From the NCBI RefSeq assembly GCF_036785885.1, contig NC_092312.1, forward strand, positions 21,098,001 to 21,162,000: DNA of 64,000 nt, written 5' to 3'. The stretch is from Coffea arabica (taxonomy: Eukaryota; Streptophyta; Magnoliopsida; Gentianales; Rubiaceae). This document shows, piece after piece, positions 26,401 to 37,676 of the stretch. The notes beneath the pieces were generated by a model that searched no databases, was not told where the DNA came from, and worked only from the letters and a program-made list of their open reading frames with translations. The position numbers were made by a program, and so were the translations under genes. Each line of letters starts with the position of its first letter. Positions within the stretch are counted from its first letter, which is position 1.

Positions 26401-27031
26401 TATGGTCAGAATAACTTTTTATACATTTCTCTTGGCAAGCAGATATAGGAATCAATGACCTTGCAGTTTAGCAAAGAAAAAAATCAGAAAAAACAAGGCA
26501 TGAAGATGTTAAAAATAACAGGAAAACAGGTTCATCAACAAATTATACAAGTAAAGAAGAAAATTGCTGACAGACCTTGTCCAACTTCTCAAATGAGTCA
26601 GCCTTTCGAGGTATCCAACCTTTGATAGCTTCCCCAGCCACTGCTGTAAGCCACGATGGCCATCCAGCGACGGTTTGCGCACCATCAACTCCATTTCGAA
26701 CACTAAATATCCTAGACATTTGGGGTTCTCTTCCGCTCATTCCACCTCCAAATGCACCAGTTTCTGGCATCTGAGGCACCATAGAGTTCTCAACCACTGC
26801 AGATGTTTTCTCTGCCTCATCCCGAGAAGGAGGCGTTGAGCCTGCACTTTTCTCAACATTCTCTGTCGATATCAACCTAGCAGTTGCGTCATTTGCACCA
26901 TTGTCAACCTCCACGACTACTTCCTCCTTTCTAGAGGATGCAATAAATCTTTTAGATGAAGCCTTTTTAGACTCTTTATGTCTGCCACGATTCTTACTTA
27001 TATAAGCACCTTTAGAGCAAACGCAACCCAT
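20454..27031 (-). CDS. N-myristoylated CDK-like Ser/Thr protein kinase (715 aa, eight coding exons)
   Basis: Coding exons in transcript order: 26576-27031, 25711-25995, 24645-24962, 22641-22868, 22048-22148, 21496-21610, 20927-21364, 20454-20660 (2148 nt, all phases consistent). The N-terminus MGCVCSK predicts myristoylation on Gly2 and palmitoylation on Cys3/Cys5, so attachment to membranes. The block AGWPSWLTAVAGEAIKGWIP, then the kinase domain (about 147-433), follow. Within the domain are the glycine loop IGQGTYSSVY (153-162), Lys176, the cyclin-binding-helix equivalent PESVRFMAREI (185-195), HRDIKGSN (269-276), DFG (289-291) and TLWYRPPELLLGS. The C-terminal 280 residues are low-complexity with a conserved ending near HYSGPLLPPGG. 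This is the plant group of At1g54610-like/IBS1-type kinases, related to CDK9/CDKC. It has all catalytic residues; the cyclin partner is unknown. The ATG at 27031 was chosen for the MGC motif over upstream in-frame ATGs, which lie in the leader. Confidence 0.93.
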
Positions 27032-27086
27032 GGCCCGCCAAAATTTTTGCAGTCTCCTGTTCATGAACAGGAAACTGCAAAATCCC

Positions 27087-27399
27087 CTGAAAATCCTCAA
27101 ACAATGCCAAACTTAATTTTCTAATTTTCTTCAATTCTAGCACTATCTAGCTCAAAACTAAGCAGCATTCTCCCAAAACCCAAAACCCTTCAACCAATTA
27201 AAACCTTTAAACCAGGATTTACAGCCAACCCTTCAGTCCAAATCAATGTACCAACAAATTCTAACAGCAAAATCCAAAACCTCAAATTTTTCTTCAAAAC
27301 CCAATTCAATTTTCTTTCCTTAAACACCAGAAACCCTCTGAGCTTTATAATAAAAAATGCTAAACTGCACCAAGAAAAATGTGAAGAGAAACAACTTAC
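27087..27399 (-). other. Probable 5' UTR intron of the CDK-like kinase gene
   Basis: A consensus donor (exon ending C, then GTAAGT) at 27399 and an acceptor TTTTCAG ending at 27087 bracket 313 bp just before the start codon exon. Removing it would also take away most upstream sequence between the leader and the ATG. Inferred from splice motifs only. Confidence 0.55.
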
Positions 27400-28601
27400 G
27401 AGAAGTATACAATCCTTATTGCAACTCCAGAAATCTCAATCCCAGACGTCAAGTTTAGATCTTTGCACAACCCAGATCCCCAATTCTAATAATCCACACG
27501 AAAAACAACCCACATTGCCAAAATAGTGATGATCTCACAAGAATAGTTATCAAAAGAACATCTAATTTTTGTTCATTTGGGAGAAAAAAAATGAGTCAAA
27601 ATAATTAAGACCCAGATTCAGAACTAAAACCAATTGGTCAAATTCCGAGGCAACAGGTTATGTATTAGGGTTGTTTACCGAAAAATTCTCAAGTGAATCA
27701 ACCAACAGCCTTTGATTTTATTCCCATCCAACGGACGGCAATTCAAAAAAAAATTAAAAATAAAACATGCAATTAAAACTAATTATTTAAAAATAAATAA
27801 TTCTTTAAAAAAAAGGGACTTCGGAATGCAATTCTGTCAATCTACAAGCGTTTTTTGTTAGAGGGAGTTTCGGATCTAAACAGTCCTAGAAATGCGATTG
27901 ACCGATTAATATATAGATAAAGAAAAATAACAATTCCGTATAGAAACAGCAAACTACTTTCTCTTCGCTATTGGAAAGTAAAAACATCTGAATTTTGTGA
28001 CAGCAAACGGGGTCCTTCTCTTTTAATGGTGCCAATTTTTTTGAAATTTTTGCTGCATTTTTACAGTTTTTTTTTTTTTTTTTTGAGAGAGAGAGAGAAG
28101 GGAAGAAGGAAGGGGCACGAAGGTCTCGTGAGGAAGAAGGGGGGAATAAATAGTGGGGTCCACTTTAGGGCCCGCCCGTAGGAACAGTGTCCTCATTGTC
28201 GCCACGTGTCAGGAAGTTCGGGTGTCTCTACTTACCAGTTTGGGACCCACGGGTGAAATATCCAGCATTATTGGGCCCGTGGCCTGGCAATTTCGGGTTC
28301 TTTTTGTGTTTTCTGGATCCTGATTCTTGACCCATTACCATCAGTGGAGCCTCCTCTTCTTTTTGTTTTCTGGTTGTGTCATCAAAATTTTATATATTAA
28401 CATTTTATTGGGGTTTTGTTATCATTTACTCTCTATCTTCTCAGTTTTGGGGAAATAGATTCTGCTGGCAGTCAACATATTTAGTTCAACTTTCTAAACT
28501 TTTAGTTAAAGAGAAGAGTGACTTTTCAAATAAAGTGCAAAATGATATGTAAAGCCAAAAGTGTCTTTTTAGTTTAGAATTAGCCATCAAAAGTGAGTCA
28601 G
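27400..28601. other. Promoter side of the CDK-like kinase; poly-T/GA tract and G-box
   Basis: The leader and promoter of the minus-strand kinase should lie here. There is a T18 run followed by (GA)n and purine-rich DNA at 28066-28140. CACGTGTC at 28203-28210 (in GCCACGTGTCAGG) is a G-box/ABRE-type core that bZIP or bHLH factors bind; it lies roughly 800 bp upstream of the leader donor. No coding sequence was seen. Confidence 0.4.
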
Positions 28602-28746
28602 CTCTGTTTGGATTGCTATTTTTAAAAATTTTTATAAAAATTTTATTTTAACAATTTGATATATATATATAAGATTAAAAAAATAATTTAAAAATGCGTT
28701 CACAGAAAACGTACAAAATTTTCTATAAAAATTAACAATCCAATTA
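28602..28746. mobile_element. MITE-like element with GTTTGGATTG end
   Basis: The left end TGTTTGGATTGCTATTTTTA and the right end ATAAAAATTAACAATCCAAT are imperfect inverted repeats about 145 bp apart around an A/T core. It belongs with the many GTTTGG-ended small elements in this window. No clean target duplication was identified. Confidence 0.45.
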
Positions 28747-30043
28747 ATGCAATCTCAAAATAAAATGTTTTTCACACTAAATTAATAGCAATTGAAAACA
28801 GAAGAAAAAAGAATTTCTATTTTAGCTTTACATAGGGAAACAAGAAGAGCTTAAAAAGAATTTCTTCCTTTTAATAAGTGGTGTGGAATTGGTCTTCCCA
28901 TTCTGGTATCTTGATTAGAAAATGAATTTTCTTTTTGGTCGATGTTTTTCTATCAAGAGAAAAATTAGGAGGTTAACGGCTAAAGGATCCAATTAAGAGT
29001 AATCTAAAGGAGATCCACAAAAACCCACATCCAGCCAATCGATAATCTTTTTGGTCGACATTTGAAAATGAAAATGATGAACATCTTTTCGTGATTTGAG
29101 GACTGAAGTTCGCGAGGGACCATAAAAGTTTTTTTTTTTTTTTATTCCGACAGATTTACACCTACATCTTCAAGAAGGAAAAAATAAAAAATAAAACTAA
29201 AATAAGTGACACACTAACCAGTATTGGTGGGAACAAATAGATTATAGAGTGTAGGATAAGATATCTACAAATTGTGAGATACATTATTAAATTCGTAACT
29301 GTAATATTTATATTTACAATATCTAACTCAAGGAATCCTGTATTTGTTGGCTATGAATTCACAACTTTAATTAAAGATACTTCGACTTGACTAGAATAAA
29401 TTGAATAATCTATCAAGAGGACTGTAATAGTGGATCTCTCTAGTTTCGAAACTGGTTTCTCTCCCTCTAATTTCTTTTGGCTAAAAAAAAATTTCTTTTT
29501 CACCTATTGTCATTGTCTACTCCTATTTTTACTCTTACTCTAGCTTATACTAAGGAATAATCTAACAGGGCCACGAAAAATCGACGAGAATTGAACCACC
29601 ATTGAATCATACGGATGCATTAAACACTCGTATGAATATTAGATAAGCCGCATTAAGTGACAAATTTTTGATGAAAAACTTTCAAAACTATTTTTCTTTT
29701 GGCTCATTTGAACCCTCCCGAATATAGGTTATCATGGTAGTGTAGTATGCTGATTGACCCCAAAAAATATTAAACTGACCTTCTCATTCTAAGAAAAAAA
29801 CAACAAAGAAAAGGATCAATTGTATCATTTTGGGCCAGCATAAAAGAACCACTCGAGAAGGCAAAACGAGAACGTGTATGGGTTATTTATCGATTTCGAA
29901 AAAAAAAAGAGAAAGGCAAAACGAGAACGTTCGTCAATTCACACAATTGACGAGAATATGGGAATCTAACCATACACTATGCAAACGGAATGTAAATTTG
30001 CGTCCGCAATCCTAATGCGACGTTGGGTCCTAGAGGAATATAT
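28747..30043. other. Intergenic, no gene seen
   Basis: AT-rich, with a T18 run at 29130. A short direct repeat of GGCAAAACGAGAACGT lies at 29859 and 29915. A reverse-strand GGTTCAATTCTCG near 29588 resembles an internal RNA polymerase III box B and could be a SINE fragment, which I cannot confirm. Confidence 0.35.
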
Positions 30044-30137
30044 GGCTTTGTTTGGATTGTGAATTATTTACCAAATTATATCTGCTTACATCATCATTAT
30101 AATTTTCAACGCATCTTTTTATCTTCCCAATTACCTT

Positions 30138-31879
30138 GGGTTCGTTTGGATTCCTTGTTTTTGCACCTGTTTTTGAAAAACTGTTTTTCACATTCCAAAT
30201 GCTACAGTAAATGTGTATTTCAAAAACAATTCCAAAAATACCCATATCCAAACATTATATCAAAAACAACTCCAAATATACAAATTTAATATGTATATTT
30301 CAATTTATATTAATATAATATAAATTGAAATATGTAAATTGAATATATAAATTGAAATATACAAATTGAAAATTATATATTTATATGTTATATATGTTAT
30401 ATATTATATATTATATAAATATTTACATACATTAATATTATACATAATATAATATAATATACATAATATGTAATATTGTATACATAAATGTATAAATATT
30501 TATACATAATATATTATGTACATTATATTATAATATATACATTATTAATGTACTTTCATTATTATGTACATTATTGTGTATAATAATGTATAATAAAGTT
30601 ATGTATAATATATAATATACATAATATGTAATAATGTATAAATGTATATTATGTATATTATATTATATATATACAATATTATGTATATTATACAAATTGC
30701 AAAATTTTATATTATATATTTATATATTATATAAATATTTATATAATGAAATATACAATAAATATTACAAATTGAAATATTATATAAACACCATATTTAT
30801 TAATATTCAAATATTTATAATTAATATTAATGTATATTATATATATTAAATATTTATAAATAATATATTTATACATTCAAATTATATATAATTTATTTAT
30901 TTAATGTATATGTTTATATATTTATAATATATTTATACAAAAAATATATATTATAAAATTATATATAATATAATATAATATATATTATATAGATTATACA
31001 TTTATATAAATGTACATTTATACATAATATATATATTTATGTATATTTATAATTTACATTTATATTATGTATTATATATAATATAATACATTTACACATT
31101 TATATTAATATACATTATATTAATTTTACATTTATACATAATATTAATACATTTATATATTTATATTAATTATATTAATACATTTATACGTAATATTAAT
31201 ATATATTTATGATATATTAATTTATACATTTATATAATATTCATTTATAATTTATATATTTATAATAATATACACTTATACATTTCTAAATATATTTATA
31301 TTATGTATTAGATATAATATAATACATTTATATATTTTTATATAAATATATAAATATATTTAATTATAAATATTTATAAATGTATTATAAATGCATAAAT
31401 ATATATTTATATAAAATATAAAATTTATAATTTATAATTTATAATTTTTACATTTATATAATATTCATTTATAATTTATACATTTATAATAATATATATT
31501 TATACATTTATAATAATATACATTTATACATTTATAAATATATTTATATTATGTATTATGTATAATATAATACATTTATAATATATTGATATATTTTTAT
31601 ATAAATATATAAAAATATTTATTTATAAATGTATTATAAATGCATAAATGTATATAAATATAAAAATATATAAATTATAAATTATAAAATACTCAAAAAT
31701 ATGTTTTAAAAATACCTCTAAAAATAATCCAAAAAACATCTACAGTAAAAGTTTTTCATATAATTTTTGAAAAACAACCCCAAAAACAACTAATCCAAAC
31801 GGACTTGTATTTCAAAAACGAAATGCTACAGTATTGTTTTTGAAAAACAACCCCAAAAACAGCTAATCCAAACGGACCC
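30138..31879. mobile_element. Tourist/PIF-Harbinger-like element with 3-bp target duplication and A/T-expanded core (1742 bp)
   Basis: The ends GGGTTCGTTTGGATT and AATCCAAACGGACCC are inverted repeats. CTT stands on both sides (30135-30137 and 31880-31882), which fits the 3-bp target duplication of PIF/Harbinger MITEs. Removing the element with one CTT restores the outer MITE. The right terminal block (GAAAAACAACCCCAAAAAC then AATCCAAACGGAC) is present twice, at about 31767-31804 and 31841-31879, with ATGCTACAG between, which suggests duplication or insertion of a sister element. Normal relatives would be expected to be a few hundred bp; the rest is the A/T tract. Confidence 0.72.
30290..31690. 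repeat. Extreme A/T tract built from degenerate TATATT/ACATTTATA units
   Basis: About 1.4 kb with almost no G or C. It consists of shifting mixtures of units such as ATACATTTATA, TATAATATA, AATATTTATA and TACATAATAT, and at least two longer blocks repeat (for example TTATATTATGTATTA near 31062, 31300 and 31550). Open frames here are compositional artefacts. Confidence 0.85.
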
Positions 31880-31958
31880 CTTTTTATCTCACATACATCA
31901 CATCACAAAAAGTGATACAGTTAAAATATCTCAAATAATTCACAATCCAAACAAACCC

Positions 31959-33374
31959 ATGTTTGACCCATGTTTGTTTGGTGGTCCAAAACACCACATA
32001 AAGCATTTGTGTAATTACTAGTCTTTGTAGTATCAAATTATCAGAATTCTTATGCCACTTCATTCCACAATCGTACGTATACATCAAGTACCATTGTGCA
32101 CAAAAGCATTTTGATTTAAAACTCGGCCCAAAAGTATTCAGCCCTACGCAGGAGGAGTAGATTCTAGTCAAGTTTGTTTCGGAATTTGTGCTGGTTCACT
32201 TCTTGGGTCTCGTCTGACTTGTTGCTGGAGACCTCGTCGAGAATTGTTGACATTTATCTTTTAATTTTTTTTTTTAAACGAGAGAGGGATGTGGCGTAAA
32301 ATCTTTCAATTTTGGAGGCTTGTCTCAACATTAGCCACTAGAAGCTTGTTATTGACCAGATGCTTAGCCAAACTACCAAATTCATTTGATTAAGTTTAAT
32401 TAAATGGTTGATCAAGTATAATAGGCCAAAAAAAAAAAGAGAAAATAATATGGCTGATTGGTGATATATTTTTCTTCCAACCGAAAGGGCTTCTTCAAAT
32501 TATCGGCCCTGTTTGGAACCTGAGTTTTTTGAGAGTTTGTCTAAAACTTTATTATAGTGCACTGTAATTTACTGTAGTGCACAAACGGGAGGCATATAAA
32601 TATACTGGATAAAGCAAATAATTTCCTTTTGCACTATCTTTGTAAACGTATGTTGTCGTTATTTTATTTTGTTTTGAATTGGATTACTCCTTTCTGTAAG
32701 GTCCATAGACAGTATTGTGGGCTTTTAAATTTTTGAAGTAGACGAAAGCTCCCTCTTTCTCTGGTTGCCTATTATTTGTTTGGTTATATAAACTTTGATA
32801 GCATCCAACTGCTGCGTGAATTTGGACACGCCGCTTTTGACTTGCTCTTCTTTGATTCAAAATACATATCATATCCTCAAAAATCAGTTCAAGCCTCTTT
32901 AGATTTGATGGATAATCGTAAAAGAAGTGTACCATCCAAGATTGTCTAGTTGCCTACTTACTTTGCTAATAAACTTTGCTTGCTAAAACCAGTTGTTTAT
33001 ACAAAGTGGGTAAGTATCAAAACAAATTACCCTCCAAAAAATAAAAGTATTAAATTGAATCCTGATTAATTTTGCATCGTCCAATAAGATTTAGGCAGTC
33101 TGTTAATTCGGTAATTCCTTTATTATATGCTGTATGGAATCCGGATCTAAGGATTAGTTCGTTGCAAGATGTTTATCATTTATGTAATCGCATATTTATT
33201 TGGAAGATTTTAGTTTATGCTTTTTGAATTACAATTTTGGTAAAGGTTCAAGGGTTAATAACATTTCCGCTCCCCCCACCCCCTCTTGAAGTTTGGAGAT
33301 AGTCACATTTTACCACTCTCAATCTTCAAAATATACACTTTACCCCAATGAAAACAGGTCAACCTTGAAAATAT

Positions 33375-33439
<65 letters not shown>

Positions 33440-33710
33440 AGTGTGTTATGAGACATTGCCCGTTTGTTGTCGAAATTTTTGATAGTTTACTGTTATTTCC
33501 CTTTTTGTTTGCTCAAAAAAATTGTAGTTTGATTTAATATTTATGTTTCTCCTTCAAATTTAAACAAAGGCATGTCAACCCTTTTTTTATCAATTTTGAT
33601 TAAGAAGTTAATATTTGATTAATTTGTTGAATCAAAATTGACAATAATATTATAAAGTTTACATAAACTAAAATAAATAAAATTTTACTTTTTTAAATAA
33701 TAACAACGGG
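31959..33710. other. Intergenic with transposon-end fragments
   Basis: No gene seen. GGCCCTGTTTGGAACCTG at 32505 resembles a MITE end, but I found no partner. The stretch 33246-33365 (GTTCAAGGGTTAATAACA to CTTTACCCC) resembles transposon-end sequence and has a weak relative at 50024-50110. Confidence 0.35.
33378..33436. repeat. (TA)n microsatellite, about 29 units
   Basis: An uninterrupted TA run that ends in AAAGAGTG. Likely length-variable and a place where assembly length is unreliable. Confidence 0.92.
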
Positions 33711-35026
33711 TAGAAGTGGCAAAATGGATATATGGTTGATAAATGGTTTTAGTTAAATGGATTGTGGATCAAATTGATCCAATCCAATTAAAACCATTTA
33801 ATAAATGGATCTAAATGGATGTCATTTAAATGGATAGTGTAAACCATGATCCATCCATTTATCCATTTACTCTCCCAAATCCTAAATTTAAGATCAAAAT
33901 GTTTTTTTTCAAAAAATACATATCCCCAAAATTCTATCCTTAAATCACCTAAAACCTTTTGGTAATAACAAATGCTTGTACTACTACTCTATTTCAGTTC
34001 TTCATAAAATTAGTTTAATTCCAAGAAAATTTAACTGTTGTGGTCAATTTAACCTTTCGTCATTACTTTAAGTATCATTTTGTAAAGTAATGAACAATTA
34101 AGAACTTGGCTATATTTTTATAACTTTTGAATGAATTGAATACGGCTTTACCGTGAAAAAAAGTTTACGTTTCCAATTTTTTGCACTCCTGTTCAAGAGT
34201 GATGTCTTGAATAAAAGTGGAGTTCTAATAAGAAATCTTATGTTATTTGACAAATAAAATATTTGCATCACATGTGCACGTAGTACCTAAAAATGTATGA
34301 AACTCCTTATTATACCATTGATATACCTGCTACCTTATATTACTTAGTAAATTAGGTGTCTTTTGTTTTTTGGATAGTTGAGTTGGGTGATAAGGGGAGA
34401 TGGATTGCAAGTATGAGGATTTGGAAAAAAAAAAAAAAAAGGTGTCATTTACATATCTTAACTAATGTTGCGGGGACACTCGTTAGAAATTTTTTTTTTA
34501 TAAATAAAAGAATTAAAAAAATAAAAATTATTTTGACACTGCATGATGCATTCTCGCTTTTTCTTTACTTAAGAATATAAATGTTTGCAATCATTACTAC
34601 ATGAGAGTTTAATTTAAAAAAAACAAGAGTAGAGACTAAAATATAATTTTGAAAATGATGGAAGAAGTCTAGGAACTAGAAGCAAATAAAATGCAATTAA
34701 TGTTATTGGCAACTTGGCATGTGAGGAAGTTATGAAGGAAAGAATAGGTGGTCCCACAAAATTAATTTGACATATGAGGAAGTTATGAAGAAAAGAATAG
34801 ATGGTCCCACAAGATTTTATCTCATATTTTTATAAATGTGTTTTCTATTTTTTAAGTTAAATGGATGTATATGGATAAGATGGATAATCCATTTAAATCC
34901 ACTAACATAATTGGATTTAAATGGTTATCCATTTAAAACCATTGAATTTATATGGATCATCCAAATCCATTTAAGGTTGGTTTATATGGATGGATTAGTG
35001 GATATGAATCCATTTTGCCACTTCTA
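33711..35026. mobile_element. Non-autonomous hAT-like element (1316 bp) with exact 8-bp target duplication
   Basis: The ends TAGAAGTGGCAAAATGGAT and ATCCATTTTGCCACTTCTA are perfect inverted repeats. They are flanked by ACAACGGG at 33703-33710 and 35027-35034. An 8-bp duplication and TAGARGTGGC-type ends define the hAT superfamily. Subterminal DNA is rich in repeated AAATGGAT and its complement on both sides. An internal tandem pair (GTGAGGAAGTTATGAAG, about 34720 and 34775) is present. There is no transposase. Confidence 0.88.
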
Positions 35027-35704
35027 ACAACGGGTTTAGTATTACCTTTTATTTCAAATTTTTTGTAATTATGTTTATTGTTATTAATGCGTTATTTCTC
35101 ATTTTTGTCTAATATGAAATATAAGAAATTGAACAAAGCATATACAAAAGTGAATATTATTCCAACAAAAAAATTAAGAATAATAAACTACGTGTAAACT
35201 TTTTTTTAGCTTTTATTAGTTTGATACTTTTTTGCATAGTATAATCATAGAATGATGTAAATATTTTTAACAATGAAAAGAGACAATAGTGAGTTATACA
35301 CTCTTCAATTTCAATCAGTTATTACACTTTTCATTAACTAATACTTGATATATATTTTTATTTAATCCAAACAAAAAAATTTTTCTTTCACATTTAATTC
35401 GAATTTCTCTACTCTCCTTTGCTTTATTTTGCTCCGGTGCCATGCAAGAGATAGTTTTTTTTTTTATATATATATATATATATACATATAGTGTTAGAAG
35501 ACTAAGGCGCTACTACATTAGACTTTTTTTTTTGATTATTTTTTCGTACAATGTCAATATATATAGTGATGAATTTGGTTGCATGTCACGTCATCTTAAT
35601 TTATATTTGAATACTAAATTTTACATACGTGTCATGTATTTAGATCTACTAGTATATATACTAGCATTGCATAAAATATGTATCTTTTTTTTAAAATAAA
35701 TTTT

Positions 35705-35843
35705 ATATATACTGACGATGTATACACTATTACGATTGGATATACAACACATATGTAAATTTTGAGTTTTAAATTCAGATTCGAATTATGTGTCATACAT
35801 CTAATGATGAAAATGTATACACTGTAAGTGTATAACAGATTAA
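35705..35843. mobile_element. Palindromic MITE, third copy
   Basis: The left end ATATACTGACGATGTATACAC faces ATGTATACACTGTAAGTG at the right. The core has the same order as the copies at 8691-8998, but is more diverged. Confidence 0.55.
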
Positions 35844-35949
35844 TCCTTTTTTTTTAAGTCACATCTTACATGATTTACATGGCTTAGTTAAAATAAATGT
35901 CTGAAATTCAAAGGATGTTGTGCTTATGTTACCTTATGACTTATGAGGT

Positions 35950-36168
35950 ATGTCTGGACATTCTGACGATAAAGTAACCACCTGTTCGTGCAACAAAATG
36001 GGCATTCCAGATGCGAACTGGAGTTCAATTCTTCGTGACATTCGTACTAATTCACATGCTTCAAGCGCCTTCGACTCAAACTATAACGGCTTCGTCGCTT
36101 TGAAGCTGACATGCGAACGCTGGGCACATTTATATTCACGTGGAACAGCATGTTGGTATTTGCACTAA
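35950..36168 (+). other. GC-richer island with a 72-codon open frame, origin unknown
   Basis: This stretch is visibly richer in G/C than its AT-rich surroundings and holds an ATG-to-TAA frame (MSGHSDDK to WYLH) with non-repetitive composition. I recognise no domain, see no splice partners, and find no promoter. It could be a captured gene fragment or simply unique sequence between MITEs. Confidence 0.2.
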
Positions 36169-36172
36169 TTTC

Positions 36173-36340
36173 GAGTGTGTTTGGACAGGAGATTATTCGA
36201 GATATTATATAAAATATTTACTGTAATATATTTTTTATAATATAATATATGTGAAATAAAATATCAATTGGAAAGATAAAAATATCGGTTGAAAATGGTG
36301 TATATGATACAAGCAAATAATTTTTTATTAAGATCTTATA
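36173..36340. mobile_element. Diverged Tourist-type MITE copy
   Basis: GAGTGTGTTTGGACAGGAG, then ATTATTCGAGATATT, and further in TTGGAAAGATAAAAATAT and GATACAAGCAAATAA, follow the order of the intact element at 50162-50331. The right terminus is not clear. Confidence 0.45.
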
Positions 36341-36460
36341 TAGCATGGTATTTGCTGTACTTCTAACGAACAATAAAGATCTTGTATAGTACCTGAATAA
36401 ATGAAAGTGGATTGATTGAAGTTTCAAGTTTCAACTTTTGTTTTTTGATTTATAAAAAAA

Positions 36461-36607
36461 TTAATCTTACATACACTGACAGTTTATATACTACCATGGT
36501 TGGATACTTGATAATTATACAAAATTTTAATTTTAATTTAATATTCAGATTAGTTGTCAAGCATTTAATAATAATAGTATATACACTGCCAGCGTAAATA
36601 AGATTAA
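36461..36607. mobile_element. Palindromic MITE, fourth copy (147 bp)
   Basis: The left end TTAATCTTACATACACTGAC matches, inverted, the right end ending CAGCGTAAATAAGATTAA, with a few mismatches. The centre keeps TTGATAATTATACAAAATTT. This copy shows that the family's true ends begin with TTAATCTTA. Confidence 0.7.
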
Positions 36608-37676
36608 TCAAACAGTTGAAATACTACCAACATATACGGTGTCAATCAAATTAGTTGTTAAGCATCAAACGGTGATAAAATCACTTTCAACCATTGAACT
36701 TGTGTTAAACGTTATGGTTTTTTAGACAATGTAATCTGTGGTTAAGCTCCTCATTTTCATTTTCAATTATTATGGTTGATTATTCACTTATTATCAAATA
36801 TTTTTTCCTTCCAAAAAAATTATCTTTTTTTTTTTGTAAAGTCTCCGCTCTTATATATCTTATTGCAATTATAAAACTTTTACACCAAGTTTGGACAAAT
36901 CACAAATCTAACCATAGCTCATAAATCTCTAAACGTTGGAAACATAGGAATCTCTTTTGATTAACAAAATGTAAGAGATAAAAAAAAAAAAATTTAGTTT
37001 AACCTTCTTCTAGGCTTCTTCTACATCATATTTTAACTTCATAATGCATTTGCTAACATGGGATTAAGTTTTTCTTCATCAACCATACAAAATTTTATTT
37101 CACTACACATTTATATGTATACAATTACCAAAAGTCTTAAGAAATATTTTAAAAATTGAATAGAGGTGTGCTACATATTAAAATTTTAAAATCTGCTAGT
37201 GCAAGAAGAATTTTACATTGTTAATATAAGAAAATTATTGGCATATTATAGCAATATAACTACAACCCGAAACATACACTTGTTTAAAAAAAAAAAAAAA
37301 TTTAGTATCTTAGTAAAAGAAAAAACACTTGTTAACGTTCAACTCTTGAATTTCGCAATTCCAGCATTTTATTTTGTTGTAGCAGCAATTTATCAAGAAA
37401 AAAAAAGTATGCTTCATTTTCAAGAAGGAAAAGGAAAAACTGAGACAAAAAACATTCACCGTGAGAGCCGCAACGCCGCATTGCCAACTAGGCTCGGTGC
37501 CACGTCCGAGCCTCGTGGGTTGGACTATCCAGCTGCCTACAGGCTGTCTTCGACCCTCCGTATACTTCTCGCAGTATTCAATTATAAAAAAAAAAAAGAT
37601 ACAAATACCACAAATAAATAATTCAAGCAAGCCGTCGGATATAAGAATAGGACTAGTATTAACAAGATTTTATATA
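36608..37676. other. Intergenic with one GC-rich patch
   Basis: Mostly AT-rich with homopolymers (36823-36835, 36977-36990, 37285-37299). At 37455-37575 there is an unusual G/C-rich stretch containing GGCTCGGTGCCACGTCCGAG, which is partly self-complementary. I could not assign it to rRNA, tRNA, organelle DNA or a protein. Confidence 0.3.

Larger units (their letters stand above)
30044..31958. mobile_element. Tourist-type MITE interrupted by a second element
   Basis: The outer ends GGCTTTGTTTGGATTGTG (30044) and its inverted partner CACAATCCAAACAAACCC (ending 31958) match the intact 170-bp relative at 50162-50331 in reverse orientation. The left half runs to CCCAATTAC at 30134 and the right half resumes at TTTTTATCTCACATAC after 31882, exactly where the intact copy continues. 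The 1.7 kb between is a separate insertion (30138-31879). The outer target duplication is eroded. Confidence 0.75.

Noticed and set aside
26577-26774. Plus-strand open frame opposite the first kinase exon
   Set aside because: Antisense shadow of a well-supported kinase exon.
30634-30849. 71-codon frame of Tyr/Ile/Asn/Leu
   Set aside because: Direct product of the A/T repeat tract; no coding composition.
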